Assembly (NCBI GenBank): GCA_013396525.1
Contig: VWYX01000410.1
Span: 107,618 to 171,617, forward strand
Source of the DNA: Chaetorhynchus papuensis
Lineage: Eukaryota > Chordata > Aves > Passeriformes > Rhipiduridae
DNA: 64,000 nucleotides
Direction: 5' to 3'
Positions 1 to 13,300 of this stretch are shown here, one piece after another. Made by a program: the position numbers and the translations under genes. A model generated the notes under the pieces. The model had not been told where the DNA came from. It made no database searches and worked only from the letters and a program-made list of their open reading frames with translations. Every line of letters starts with the position of its first letter. Within the stretch, counting starts at the first letter, position 1.

Positions 1-3000
1 AGTCTCTCCAGTGGCCTCAACCTCTTAAGGCAGGAGCTTAAAAGAAGGCTGTGACTGCCTGCTCCCCATTTCACCTTCCAGAGGGCACCCAATCACACTT
101 TGTCTGTAATACAGACTCCTACCTGCAAAACCATGAGCTGGAGATAAGGATGATAAGCTTATCTACTAAGTGGCTTATAGCTGTCAACAAGAACTTGTCA
201 TCTGTTGTGCAGCATCTTATTACCCTTTGAAGGACAATATTTTTTTTTTTGGTGCAGCAAAAGACCAAAGTTTTCATTAACTAATCAGCTAAAAGGCTGG
301 TTAATGCGTTTCAGTGTTGCATTGCCATAGAGCTCTTTATCACAGTTGTACAATCGGGCAGCTAGAACAGGCTTCTCATTGTGCTTTTATGTTACTGTAG
401 TTAGTGAATAGTTCAAATTGTAACAAAACATGAACTCACATCTTCAGGTGGAGAAAACTGCTGTTGACCAGTAGATTTTGGCAACTGTGCTCTTTAAGGA
501 GAGCTTAGAAAGGGGATAATACTTTTGATGAGGTATGAGTTCCATACTTTAAGTTTTGCAAAACTTGCACCCTAGTTGTTTTCCTCCCCCTCTCTGCAGT
601 GATTTTTCTTTCAAGCAGATGATGGTCTCATTCACTGCATCACTGTTTTCTGCAACCATTATAGAAGACATTCAGGGACTCCAGTGTTGTTTCCTGTTGA
701 AAGAACAGTTTTCCCCTATCTACTCCTCACCATATTGTGTATGTGTATAAGCAAACACCACATTTATCAATGAGAGTCTCCTTCGTGGTGCTCATCAGAA
801 GGCCTGTTAAATCCCTGCCTCCCATCTGTTCCTACAACTAATCAAATGCTGCTGTTTGCTTACTTGCAAATTATTCTGCTGCTGCTAAGACAACTTTCCG
901 GTATTCAGGTTGTATATGCTGAAGACAAACACAGATGATTGTAAATAATTTACTTTTTCCAGCTCCCTGCAACTTTGTGTGATTTTTAGTTACACGTTAA
1001 GTTACAAAGATCTTTAATCTGTTAAAAATAACCTGCTTATGGCTGTGGGTAAGGGCACTTGCTTGTACCCTTGCTTGCAAGCCTACCACAAATGTGCTTC
1101 CTGTGTGAAGATGGAGCAGTGAAAGCTGAGAGAGTTGGGCTGGTTCAGTCTGGAGAAGAGAAGGCTCCAGGGAGACTTTACAGCAAAAGGGTCTTCCAGG
1201 AGAGCTGGGGAAGGATGTTTTACAAGGACATGTAGTAATAGGACCAAGAGGTAATTGATATTAGATATTAGGAAGAAAATCTTTACTCTGAGTCTGGTGA
1301 GACAGGTTGGTGGAGACAACTTCCAGACAAGTTGTGGATGCCTACGGTTTGGCTGGACGGGGCTTTGAGCAACCTGGTCTAATGGAAGGTGTCCCTGCCC
1401 ATGTGAGGAACTAGATCATCTTTCAGGTCCCTTCCAACCCAAACCATTCTATAATTCTATGAAACAGCCCTCAGAATGATAGCTTATCACATTATGAGAA
1501 CAAAAAATACTGCTTCCTCTTGTCTGTCAGATGGTTTTAAACACTAACTCTTGAAAATGTCACCCTGAGGCATTAAAAACAAAAAGAGCAAGAAAAAAAA
1601 AACCCTGACCTCATTGTCTTAAAGTTGATCTTATTATTTTGGGATGCTCTTTGTTTGGTATTCAGTTTTGCTCCAGTGTGGTTTGGACACCAAACTGTAG
1701 CTGTTCAATGCATTCAGGTGTTAATACTCTTGTACATGGAACTAAGTGGGTGAAAGTTTGTCTGTTCTAGGTGAATGGTGTTGCTAATCTGTTAAAATAT
1801 GTATTGAAAGTGTCAAGTATGATGCCTCCAGGGACCTGAGCCTTTGGAAAATTCAGCATGTGTATCTAAACGAACTCTGGTCTAAATCCATTATAGAGAT
1901 TCAGGGAGACTTCACTCCAAGGTCCTGGCTAAAACTATTTTGACTCTCTGAACCAGGCTTATTGCTTATATGAAGAAGAAAGGTTTTGTAGGATTCTCCT
2001 CGTTCACTGTTGTGCGTATCAGCTGGCTCACTCCCAAACACTGCCTCACTGCTTTAGCTGGATGCTGTGGACATGTGACTGCTTCCAATAGGATACAAGC
2101 TCCCCAGAGTTAGGGCCAAAAATAATGAAGACATACTCATCTTTAGGGCGAGGGACATGTGAGACAGGGCAGGTGAGACTGGTACTCTAAATCATCAGTC
2201 TCTTAGCTGTGTCCTCTTGAGATGACTCCATCTCTGGGGCCTCATATGCGAGGCAAGGCCTGTGGCTGGCCCACAGGGACGTATTTACGTTGTGACATTT
2301 ACTTATTATATACAGATAAACTCCAAGAAATGAGTGGTATATATAGAACTGATTTACAGGCCTGAAATATCACGGACTGCTTTCTGAAGCTGTGTGATCT
2401 TTATGTTAAACTAAACTAAAGAATTCCTCCAGACTCATCCACAATCATACCTGTGAGCCTCATTTCTAATGCCTGAGACCACAAAAAAGAATCTGTTGTC
2501 TTGCAACAGCAGCTTTAAACAGTGATCACACTGAACACAGTGCCTGGAGATGAAAGGAAGCAAAGACTTTACCATTATTGCATCCAGTTTAATGGTAGTT
2601 CTGTGATTTCTTCATTGTTAAACTGCAAGCTTAATGATAATGTGTGTGCTGTAATGGAGGTCTCTGTAGGGTATTCTGTGTGTCTGTATGATCTGTACCA
2701 CTGCAGAATGGAAACATTAATCACAAAAAGCTTTGGCAAGAGTACATTGTGTAAAAGGACAGTCATGAAGAGAGCCTGCTGTGTTTGAGAGTCCTATATT
2801 TCTATAGTAATGCCCCTTATTGAGTTAGCGGAATTTAAGGCAGCAATTTGAGAAGTGCAAAACAGCACTGAGGGCAGATTAAGCAATTATATTTTCATAG
2901 GAGGAGATTGAGATCAGCCTCTCTTTTCATGGGGCTCAGCAAGGAGTAGATTAAAGACAGATTCAGAGTTTATGTCTATTAAAAGTGATGGACCTCTTCC

Positions 3001-4188
3001 TTTAAAAATGCAAATGAATGTCGGGTTTATTACAGCCAGTCACTTCAATGAATGTAACAGAGATTGAGCCTCATAAATTCAAGCTGCAGTTCTGTTGCTG
3101 CAAATGCTAAACTAAGGCAAATGAATGCTGAGATGTAAGAAGACCTGATTTTGCTTGCAATATCAAGATTATTGCTATAGTGTAAGCTTGCTATAATGAA
3201 CTACTTTGGGAACTACTTGAATGTTTTGGCTTATGATGCTCATTATAAAACATTTTGTTGCATTGGAATATCAAGGAAATACCCAATTCAATACAGAAAG
3301 TAACTCATACAGTTTTTCTGGTTAATGCTTCACCATGTTAAATGTTTAATTAGTATTTTTTTAAAAAGTAAAGAAACCTTACGAGATAAAAGGACTAAAT
3401 TGACAAGCTATGTTTGCATTAGACAACACTGGGAAAATCAAAGCAACAGTGTGACTGCAGCCAAGTCAACACGTAGTGCATTTTCAAAACAGAGCAACGA
3501 TGCGAAAAGTTGATTCTTTTTACTGTTCTACATGCAAAGTGATCATTAGCAGGATCTTTGGACAGAGAATTAATGATCAAATATAATTACTGTTTTCTGT
3601 GGCTTCACCTATTACTGAGACAACTGTAGCTGCTGGGCTTGTGGTATCTGCAGTTGAGGTGCACTATCCCTTTGCAATACTTTGATAAAATCTCATTGAC
3701 ACCATAGCAGTGTATAGCAGTAAGCAACCTTCTTTTGTTTTTCTAGGTAGTCTGGCAAACTCTGGAAGGTGTTTAAGTGTAACTGGAAGATTATGTATCT
3801 TTTGTGTAGGAAGAGTTTGGGACACAAACATCTCTGCTGAAGTCTGTATTTAGGAGTGGCAATTGTTCTCCAAGTAGGGAAATTATCCTGTCGTTCCTAA
3901 CACAGAACGTGGCAGATGTGCAAAATATCTGTATTCATTTGGTAACAATTTGCCATTATGCCACAAATTAAATGTTCAGATGTACATGTTTCTATAGGAA
4001 TTCTTGTGCTAAAAATGAGTAATAATGAAATGCAAAACACTGAACTGTTGTATGCTTTTGATCTCTGAAGGACAGTTTCAAGATTTTCATGGTATGCAGT
4101 AGTGAGGAAATAGTACTAATACTCCTGCAGCATGAGGTTATTTGTGAAGTGTTTGATCTAACATCTTGCTTGTATGGTGCACGTTCAG
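1..4188 (+). other. MAP7D2: Intron of MAP7D2 (upstream part outside window)
   Basis: The first MAP7D2 exon in the window begins with two bases that complete a split codon, so an earlier exon must lie to the left. I searched this stretch for the conserved Ser-rich exon that precedes the SPWESS block in MAP7 proteins and did not find it. The short open frames here show no conserved motif or paired splice sites. The only recognisable element is a CR1 tail near 1.1 to 1.46 kb. Confidence 0.8.
1120..1463 (+). mobile_element. CR1 LINE 3' end (truncated)
   Basis: The segment follows the CR1 3' consensus in order: the AGAGAGTTGGGCTGGTTCAG block, GGAGAAGAGAAGGCTCC, the GTGGATGCC segment, AACCTGGTCTAATGGAAGGTG, and CCCTTCCAACCC. 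It ends in ATTCTATAATTCTATGA, the short terminal repeat typical of CR1. It is 5'-truncated and inserted in the sense orientation of the host intron. Confidence 0.92.
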
Positions 4189-4302
4189 CTCGCCGTCTTC
4201 AGCTCAGTCCATGGGAGAGCAGCATCGTTAGCAGGCTCCTGACGCCCACTCACTCATTCCTGGCTCGGAGTAAAAGCACAGCTGCATTGTCTGGAGATGC
4301 AG
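4189..4302 (+). CDS. MAP7D2: MAP7D2 exon: SPWESS / LLTPTHSF block
   Basis: The 114 nt exon enters with two bases of a split Ala codon after TTCAG and ends with one base before GTAATC. It encodes ARRLQLSPWESSIVSRLL, then TPTHSFLARSKSTAALSGDA. This is the conserved block between the N-terminal microtubule-binding coiled coil and the linker in MAP7 proteins. The ACGTTCAG acceptor has a fairly weak pyrimidine tract. Confidence 0.93.
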
Positions 4303-7300
4303 GTAATCCTATAAAAACAGAGGCTGCATGTCTCAGACACTTATTTTTGCAGCTTCCCTGCAGGATGTTGTAAAGTCATTGATCTAATTATGAGTGTATG
4401 GTAACATCCCAGAATTAACTTGAATATCCATGATTAGAGTGCATGACAGCATGAAAGCTTCTTTGTACAGTTGTTTGCTACGCCTCCTTCTCTTTCTCCT
4501 ACCACCTCTTTCTTACTTTTGCCTCTTCGTCAATGCAATAAGTGAATACAAAACACGCAGGGCAACAACATCACGCTGACCGTGGCTGTTTAAGGAAATG
4601 CACACCTCCTTGGAAAGAGCTGATTCTGCACATCCACTGCTAAAGCTGTGAGCTGCTTGCTGCAAAGGAGTTTCAGCCCCTACCAGAGCACTTCCCACAC
4701 AGAGAAAGTTAGACTTGTGTAAAGATGGGCCCTGGCTACTCTGCATTTAACACACGTGAAGTGAAACGTGCAGGTTTAGTGAGGACGGAATATTTGTAAA
4801 GGTGTGTGCCTACTCCAGAACAGCTCCCTGATGGTACTTACTGAGGGAAAATTAATGTGCAGAAATGTGATGTTATCACTAGCTGGCAATTGAAGGCCCA
4901 GGCAAAACTGTATTCCAAAGACAACCAGGACATGCTTGCTTATGGTGTATTTTAGGTGGTGACAGCTGCCTCTTCTTTTATCATAGGATGTTTTATAATA
5001 GGATGTTTTATAATCATCCACTGATTATAAACTTTATATATTATAAACTGGGAACTATAAACTATATATATTATAAACTGGGAACTTTACCATTACACAC
5101 TCAGCACGTGCAGCAGTAAGTCTAGGCAAGTCTTTCTTGTCTGATGTGGACAGGATTTTTATTCTAATTAAAGAACATAGAAGGTAAGAAGGAACAGAGA
5201 TCTGCTAAGATTACTTTTAAAGAAGCTTTCACTTAAGAACTCTTGTAACTAATTAGGCTGCAGTACATTTCCACAGGGGTAGTGCTGTAGGAGGAAAAAT
5301 GTGGATGATATTCTGCAAATAGTTGAATTAACAAGCGCAGAATTCTTTTTTGCTCTTCAAAAACGATAGCTTGTAAAATTAATATTTAATGTTGCCTACC
5401 AAGCAGGATATTGGAAATTCAGCTCTTCATTAGGGAATAATTGAGAAGGTAGTGTGTAAGTGATTACCTTCCTGGAGCAAGCCTGAAGCTTTTCATGACT
5501 GCTGTTGTTTTATCTGCACAACAAAGTCTAAACTGGGTGGAATATTGAGAAAGGCTATGAGTAGCAGGAAAGACTGATTTGTCAGTTCAGTCTGAGGTGA
5601 TTCCCTGAAATGCCTTCCTTATGCTAACTGGAACTGTACCACTCAGAAACATAATCCAGCTGCTCATTGTTTTCCAGGTATTATTCTCTAGGAGCTTTGG
5701 CCCCTTCATACAGGATGCTTCCTGGAGATTAATGATCAGGTGATAGCAATGGCTCACAGCTGTGCTCTGAGCACTCCACTCATCCCAGCCTGCCATTATT
5801 CCCTAGAAAATTACCCTGCCCTTTGGCTGTAAAAATAAATTGCAAGGTAAAAAATCCAAACTGAGTTAAATATGGATTCGTGTCCTTAAATTTTAAGTGA
5901 GCTATTAGGGACGTTCAGCATAGGAGTACATCTGAATCTTTTTTAAAATAAATCCTTCAATAGTAAAATATTTTTTCAATGGCTTCCAAAAAGCTCCTCT
6001 GAATAGATGTAATCCTGTTAGTACATGAATCATTGGAAGTGCTGCCTAAAGCACTGTTTGGCAACGTAACAAATGAAAATGAACTGTTTGTCTTTTAATA
6101 CTTGTGATGTCATCCTTGGTAGTAACTTCAGATAATTACCATGCAGAAGGGGAATTGAATCACAGAGCAGAAGCCACATAAATTATAAGTGGTGTAAAAC
6201 ACACATTATACCACTGCCTCCTGTCTGGTTTAGATGTCCTCAACCAAAATAAAAACACAAACAAAAATCCCTGTTTTCTTTTTTCTTGCTTGTTTTTAAG
6301 TTAGTCATAATTCCTCACTAAACATAAATCTCTGTAAACTCTTAAGGCAAGCATTAGTGCCGTTGCTGTAACACTTACATGAGACTCTTTATTCATAATG
6401 TTAATCTCTTGGTGCAGGAGAATTTGCAGCATTAGTACTGCTAAGTCTATGAGCTCTTCCTGTAACAGCAGCTGTACTTTTGTAAGACTAGAAGAATTAA
6501 CTGTATGTGGAACTGCATTCTTTCAAGTGTGCTCAGAGAGGGATATAGAGGCAAGAAATATTGGTTTGGTTTGGTTTGGTTTTTTTGTTAAGGAAATAGA
6601 GGATTTAAATTTCTTTGATGTGGGGAAAAAAAAAAGAATAAGAAAGATACTATATAGAGCCCTTTTTTTTTCCTCAAGTAACATGCTGGATAATAATTGT
6701 GCGAACACTCAATTAAATGGCCAGAAGAGACAAACAGGAGCAGACAAATAAAACTGCTGTAGCAACAGAGTTTTCCCCAATCTTCTCCTTCAGTTAAATC
6801 AAGAGAAAGTCCAAGAACACTTTGCTGCAAGAAGTTTCCCATGCTGTGTTTTGCAGTTAAAGTTCTCTTTGAAGATAAAATCAGAACACTGTATATCTGA
6901 TACCTGCTATTGTCAGGTCTTTTGGTAATAGTCTTTTTCCTTGTGCAAACCAACAAAAACTGCCATCCTGGTTACTCAATTTGCAAGCTGATTTGTTGTT
7001 GTCAGCCTGCTTTTTTTTTTAATGTCTAAAATAGTTTGCTGTTGAGAATGTATTTGAGTAAGTTGTTATTCTAGCTGTATCAAGAAATATTATGGGTTAA
7101 AATATTCCTAAAAAGAAGGAATTTTAAAAACAAACCACTTGCTAAAAATTGTAGACAGCAATTTCATTGATTTCCTAGTTGAAACTGCTTTGATCTTTGT
7201 GTGTATGTCTCCTTTAATTTTTCTTCACTTCCAATGCAATTCGTAGGCATTCTGATTTTAGTTTGATTGTTTTCTCTTCTGAATGTAATTGAAACTCATT

Positions 7301-10300
7301 TCAATGCATATACTAAGCTAATCTGTTAGACCAGCCATTGTTTCTACTGCTTTTTCAGAACCACCAGTTGTACAAATACTTAACAGGAAAACATTGATCC
7401 TATCTACTACCCACTATCATGGCATAATTCTTAATTTTTTAAAAAGAAATTATTAGTTTACAAATGGAAAAGTGCATGAGCACCTATTGAACTTCATCCT
7501 TACTGTATGTGTGGCCAAGCCAATGTGTCAAATGATGGTTCTGACTTGATAATTAGTAATTTCTCTATGTATTAATACCTTCTTTCTTTTCTGTCTTTCT
7601 CGGTCTTTTCTGTTCCTGCTGGCTTTCCTCTGTCAATTCTCCAATGCTACTCTGTAATTAAAACTAACAAATAACAAACCCAACCAACACCGTAGTTATC
7701 CCCGTTTGTCCCCGTTCAGCATCTTGCAGCCCCCTCAGTCCTCTGTCCTACAAGGCCACGAACTGCAGGAATTCAGGAGAACGAGCAAAACTTTATGCTT
7801 CTACTGATGCCGTTGGACGCCGGAGAACAACGCACCTTGCAGGGGTAAGCTTGGCAGCTGCACGTGTGCTCCCTGTCCCATGCCATGACCACCTGACTGC
7901 ACTGCTTGTCAGGACTGGAATAGCTGCAGGGATACTTCCTCCCCTCTGCACTGTCCCCACCCTCTCCAGTTTGTGTCATAGTTGGCTGGGTTTTACCTGA
8001 AACATGCTATGTTCCATGGTGGCACAGCCTGATTACGCACCGAAGAATCCCTGTGGAAGACACTGTTGCTTTCCGAACACTCATGTTTGCAGAGTAGATG
8101 CCTTAGCTTCTCACAGAGGCAGTCACAGTGCCCCATTCTCAAGTGGATTCTTTGCTGCCTTTTAAGGCCAAAGATGGTGTTGCCACTTTTCCCTCAGTGG
8201 GGAACTTGTTTTTCCCAGCAGGCTGTTTTCACAAAGGTTCCAGAAATTGATGTCTTCTGAGGCCTCTAGAAATTTCAGCTGAGCCCCTAGAATAAAGAGT
8301 GGTCTTGTACTTTCATCTGTACTTTCTTAGCAGACCAGGCTAGTAAACTTTTCCTCATTGGGAAGGAAGAAGTTGGTTTAGGAGCATGATTTATAAGCAA
8401 GGCTTTCCACAGGTTACTGTTCATTCTGAATGATTTAGCAGCAGTACTAGGACTGATCTGAGCTTTTAGGAAAATCAGAACAGTGCGATACAGGTAGAAC
8501 AAACTCTTGTTGACTGTGCTCCAAGCCAATGGGATGCAGTCAGATCCAGTTCAAATTCATTTGCTGAACCTGAGCAGTTATATTTTTCCTGGTACTCTAC
8601 AACCTGAGTTAGTTCAGAGCGCGAGAAGAGTTGAAGTCATCTCTGCAAAGGACTGTGTAAGAGGTGTTTGCGTTTTTATTCAGCCTGATGGGCAGAAAGG
8701 CAAGAGGCAGTGCTGCTGTCGACATCTTTGTTGGAAGCAATGTTAATCAAAGTGGCACAAGTCATAACCAGTACTTAATCTTTCAGGCAGAGGGGAGTAT
8801 ACTGAAGTTTAAGCTAAGGCATAGCACTGGGATGTCTCTCTAGAGAAATTTCATGGCATGTGCATTGTGCATTGCAGTCCCCCAGCCTATTGGTTCTTCC
8901 TCTTGAGTCTTTCTCATTGCAAGTGGTTAGGGGTTTGGCCTTTTTTTTTCTTCTGAATTAAAAAGAAGAAAGGTTGTTACTGTTTGGTGGAGGAGGTGAT
9001 GTAAAAATGATGTGAAGATAAAATGAGTGAGTTAAGAGCTGTTTCCAGTAGCTTGTATGATGTGGAGAATCTTTTATTCTTCCGCAAACTTCTGTATGAA
9101 TTCAGCTTTTTACTTCATTGATATGAAGAAAAATTTTTTGATGCTCTGCTTTCAGTACTAATAAAGCAGATCCAATAGAGAGTTACTGCTAGCAAGCCAA
9201 AACTCTTGTTCATTGTAATGCATTTATTCTAGTTGTGTTTATCTTGGTAACTCAGCACATCATGTGCTCATGAAGTTGTTTTCAGCCTTTCTTTTCCAGT
9301 TGTTAACCTGGCTTTTAGTTCAGGGGACGAGCATTGCACAGCTTTCAGCTGGTGAGGCTCTCAAGCTTCATGACACACCTGCTGCAGGGGTTGTGTTTCA
9401 GCCCCAACCAAGGTGGTGAGCAGCAGCCTCTGCATTATGGTGGCTGAGTGGCAGCTCAGTGCACTTTCCAGTATTCCCATTCTTCAGACTCCCAGAGTCT
9501 CAGCTCATTATTCCAAAACCATGAAGTTTTTCATCTATACTTAAATAGGGGAAATATATAGACGCCTAAATTCTGATATATTCCCTTAAAGCAGTAGTTC
9601 TGTTACAGCTCTGGTTTGTATTATTGGAAATGTTTCTCAGCTTAGGATTTTATTTTTTTAAAGTAAAGAATGAAAAAGGAAATCACTTTCATGTATAAGA
9701 ACCAAAGGCAAAAAGTACGTGCTGTAAAATCATCCAAGAAAAGAAAGAGTAGGATAACTGGTGTACCATATTTGAGACCTTTGAGGACATCTCTGGTGTT
9801 CCCTTGTAAGCATGAACCCAAAATGTTGTGCTATATAGGAACACTGTGACCAAGTATGAGCTGAGGGCAGGGAGAGTTGGTTTTGCTTTTTCTTCAAATG
9901 AAACCCTGTGTTTATGGGAAGTAGCGGAAGGTATTCTGTGGCAACCAGCAATGATCAAACTATAAAAGGTAATTTTTTGCCTGTGTAAAAATAAGCCTCT
10001 GCAAATTAGCCCATTGCATCTTAGGACAGTAGAGAATGATTAAGAAGGATTCTTGTTGTCAAAGGCATATCTAGTGACAAAGATGGTGTCAGGTTACAGG
10101 AGCTATATTAATAAACTTGTTAAACAAGCTGTAGAAACCACTGACTCAGCACTGCTTTTTCTCAGCCCCCCAACTCCTCATCCTTAACTGAGCTTGCTTT
10201 CTTTAGTGGTGTGAACTCTGGCTTGACTTTGTCTTTTTGTTTGCCGAGCTATAGACCGACAAAAGAGAAAAGGACCATTTGTCATCCAGCTTCTCAGCCA

Positions 10301-13300
10301 ACTTTAAAGGAGGTCATTTTACTTCCAGCCTCAAAGCTAGATCATCAGCTCCCTCTCCAGTTTGGTAAGTCAAGTACATGCTTAGCTGGACATGAGCTAT
10401 AGGCAGCTCTGGTTGTTCTGTTAATTAAATGTGAAACAGGGCAAACTTACTTGATGATATAGATGTTTTCTCTCTGCAAAAAAAAGGAAAGACGGTCCTG
10501 CTTTTAAAAATATTTTGCTGCTACTCTGGGGAAGGGGAAAGGGCAGGAAACTGCTTGGTTTCTTCTTTCCTGGCTGGGCTCAGTACTCACACATCTGGAC
10601 AGTTGCAGAGAGGCATTTTGCATGAAAGCAAATCAGTTGTGCCAGCAGTCCTGCTTGATAGAGAAACAGAGAAGTGGTTTTATTTTTAGCTGCTGTGGTT
10701 GTAGAAGTGATATATAGGTGGAAACCAGCATTGTCACTCTTTGATTACACAGGCATGCGTCCAAGTCTTTGCCTTTTTTGCCTGGCACACCCAAGCAGAT
10801 AACTTCCCCACCTGGTTCCTCCAAAGTTTCCTCTGCACAGACACGTCCTCCCTCTCCTGGCAACATCCGGCCAGTCAAAAAAGAGATCAAACCAGAGGGT
10901 GAGAAGAAAAGACCAGAAAAGGAGGCTGAAAAGGCCAATGAGGTGAGGACAGAAGAGAGTAAAGGAACTTCAGCAGGTGCTGGAGAACCTGCAAGTCAGG
11001 AACAGCTCACTGTCCAAGCAGAGCCAACTCAAGGTAAGGAGACATCCTACTTTAGGATAAGGAATGTGTTAGAGTCTCTTACATTTTTCCTTCCCTTCCT
11101 CTGAGATGATGTAGCTTTTAGTAGTTTTCTGTCAAAGGTTAATCTGAATTCTTCACAACACTCCTGCAGATGTATGTTCATTATGAGGAAATTGTAGACA
11201 GGTCAAAGCCCTGCTTCTAAGTCAAAACAACACGCCAAGCTGCCTCACATGGTGTGGCTTCACAAGCCAAGAGCCCTGTCCTTTTGGACTGGAATTTTGT
11301 CCCCCTTATCATAACATAGCTTCTTTACTAACTGTTGAAGTAGAATAATAAAGGTCTGAAGACTTAATGGTACAGGAAGCCACCACATAAGGTGGTGTGA
11401 GCAGCGAGGATGCCCAGCTCTGCTAGACACAGTGCACTTGTGCTGATAACACTGCTAGCTTATGTATAATATTACAAGAGGACCACATCACAGGAGAGAT
11501 TAGCAGAATAAAGTGGAATGCAAAAAGCAAGGAGAAGAATAAAAATGAATAGGGAGAATTTTTAAGGGAAAATGAGTTATTAAAAATAATTACCAAACAA
11601 ACAAACAAAAAACCCATACCAAACCCTACCAACCCTGAAAAGCAGCAGTGCAGAAAAGGATGCTCACAAAAAATAAAATAATGATCGTAAAGTGTAGAAA
11701 GGACAAAAGGTAAATCTGAAAATGAAAAAATGTCGGTTTGTTCTAGCAGACATTTTAGTTCATTCTAAATATGGCATAAACTGTCTCTTGCAGATGAGAT
11801 AGAAAGTCCAGTGTGACCACTGGGATCCCCAGGTTGGGTTAGTTAGAATTCTGAACTTAAAATACATGGGCTCCCCTGTAGTTATCTTTCAGGTAACAGT
11901 TTTAAGTATTAATAATCTTGCATTTAACTGCAGTAGGTATAGTTTGGGCTTGTTCTTTGAGAAAACCTCATGTGAATTGATTTCTTCTGTTTTATGAAGT
12001 TCTGATACAGTAGTTCCTGTCTGATACCCAGGTCTTCCCACACAAGGTGCAACCCCACAAAAAGCTAGATATTTACAATACTGAATGGATGTATCTGTTG
12101 GTCATAGGCATGTAAAGGAGATTTAATTGCCATCTTTTGCCTGCTTCCTTTTAAGGAGAAAGCTTCCTTTTAAAACTATTTCAGGGATACCAGTGAGATA
12201 ACTTTGCAAGTGTTTACAAGTTGTAGTTCCCCCGTACAAGGTGCAGACCAGAGAAACCATCATGCTTACTTGACTGTTCAGTTCAGGAGGAAGAGAGACT
12301 CCACTTCTTTGCAGTGTCAGTCAATACTTGAGTTCGTGATGAGGTCTCTCCGTATTGAAACAGGTTATGTGTGATAAAGGTATTCAAAAGTCAAGTATTT
12401 TGTATTCACAGCAAAGAATACAAACAAGAATATAAAATGGAGACACATGAAAGAGAAGAATACTATAGTCAAAGTGGTGAGCAGCCCTTCAAACTGAATG
12501 TCTTTTCCCAAAGCCAGAGGATGTGGTGGTTGGGACCAAAGATAGAGACCTCAGGCAGAGCGTTTTACCTGTGAGGTTATAGGATGGCTTTGTACTGCCA
12601 GTGCAGGCCCCAGATGCCAAAACTTACTCGCTGGTTGAATTCAAGAATCTAGAGAGGTGCAAGTACAGCATCTGGGGCTAGAGGAATGCTGCTGATTCTC
12701 CTGGGACTGTGCTGGAGGTGAATACAGCTCATTCCCTACAGGTAACAGCACTGGCCTGTCACTGGTCTGGCTCAGCTGCCTTCTGCCTCTGTGTTCACAG
12801 GAGCCAGGAGGGCAGCAGGTAGCAATTGCTGATGCAGCTGTTCAAGCTTTTGCAGGCAAATCTTACACAACTTCACTAATACCAATGAAGCTTTGAAGGT
12901 CTTTTGGGTGTTATCTTTTCTGACAGCAGGGCAGGTGTGCATTAAGCTACTTGCTATGCTGCCAACTTCAGCACCTGAGGCAAGAAGCGAGCCCTGAGCA
13001 GCACAGAGCTGTGCTCCCTTCAAAGCAACAGCCCTGCCTTGGCCCATGTTAGTAAATTAAAAAGGGCTGAGGTGCAGGAACTCTGTCATTTATACTGTTT
13101 ACAATTACAAAGGCTCTCTGGTATGTTTCTGATCCAGGCTGTAATTGCAGCCTCTCATTTTCTTACCTTTTGTCCCCAAGGCTACTTAAGAGCATGGCTC
13201 TAAAGGGCTCCCAATATTTAGAGTGATCAAATTGCCTACCTTTTTATATTTCAGCATCCCAGAATTTTCTGAGTTCCCAGCTACATTTGGAGGTTAGCCC

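Larger units (their letters stand above)
4303..7719 (+). other. MAP7D2: MAP7D2 intron with two short tandem duplications
   Basis: No exon or interspersed repeat is recognised. The intron holds two AT-rich tandem duplications at 4983-5012 and about 5026-5088, a GGTTT run near 6560, and otherwise unstructured AT-rich sequence. Confidence 0.7.

Noticed and set aside
6560..6586. GGTTT repeat resembling telomeric sequence
   Set aside because: It is too short and not TTAGGG, so it is a simple repeat next to a T run.
10211..10402. Plus-strand frame at 10250 reading YRPTKEKRTICHP
   Set aside because: It overlaps the true MAP7D2 exon, but its phase fits neither neighbouring exon. The other frame from 10255 joins both and restores the conserved Trp at the junction.
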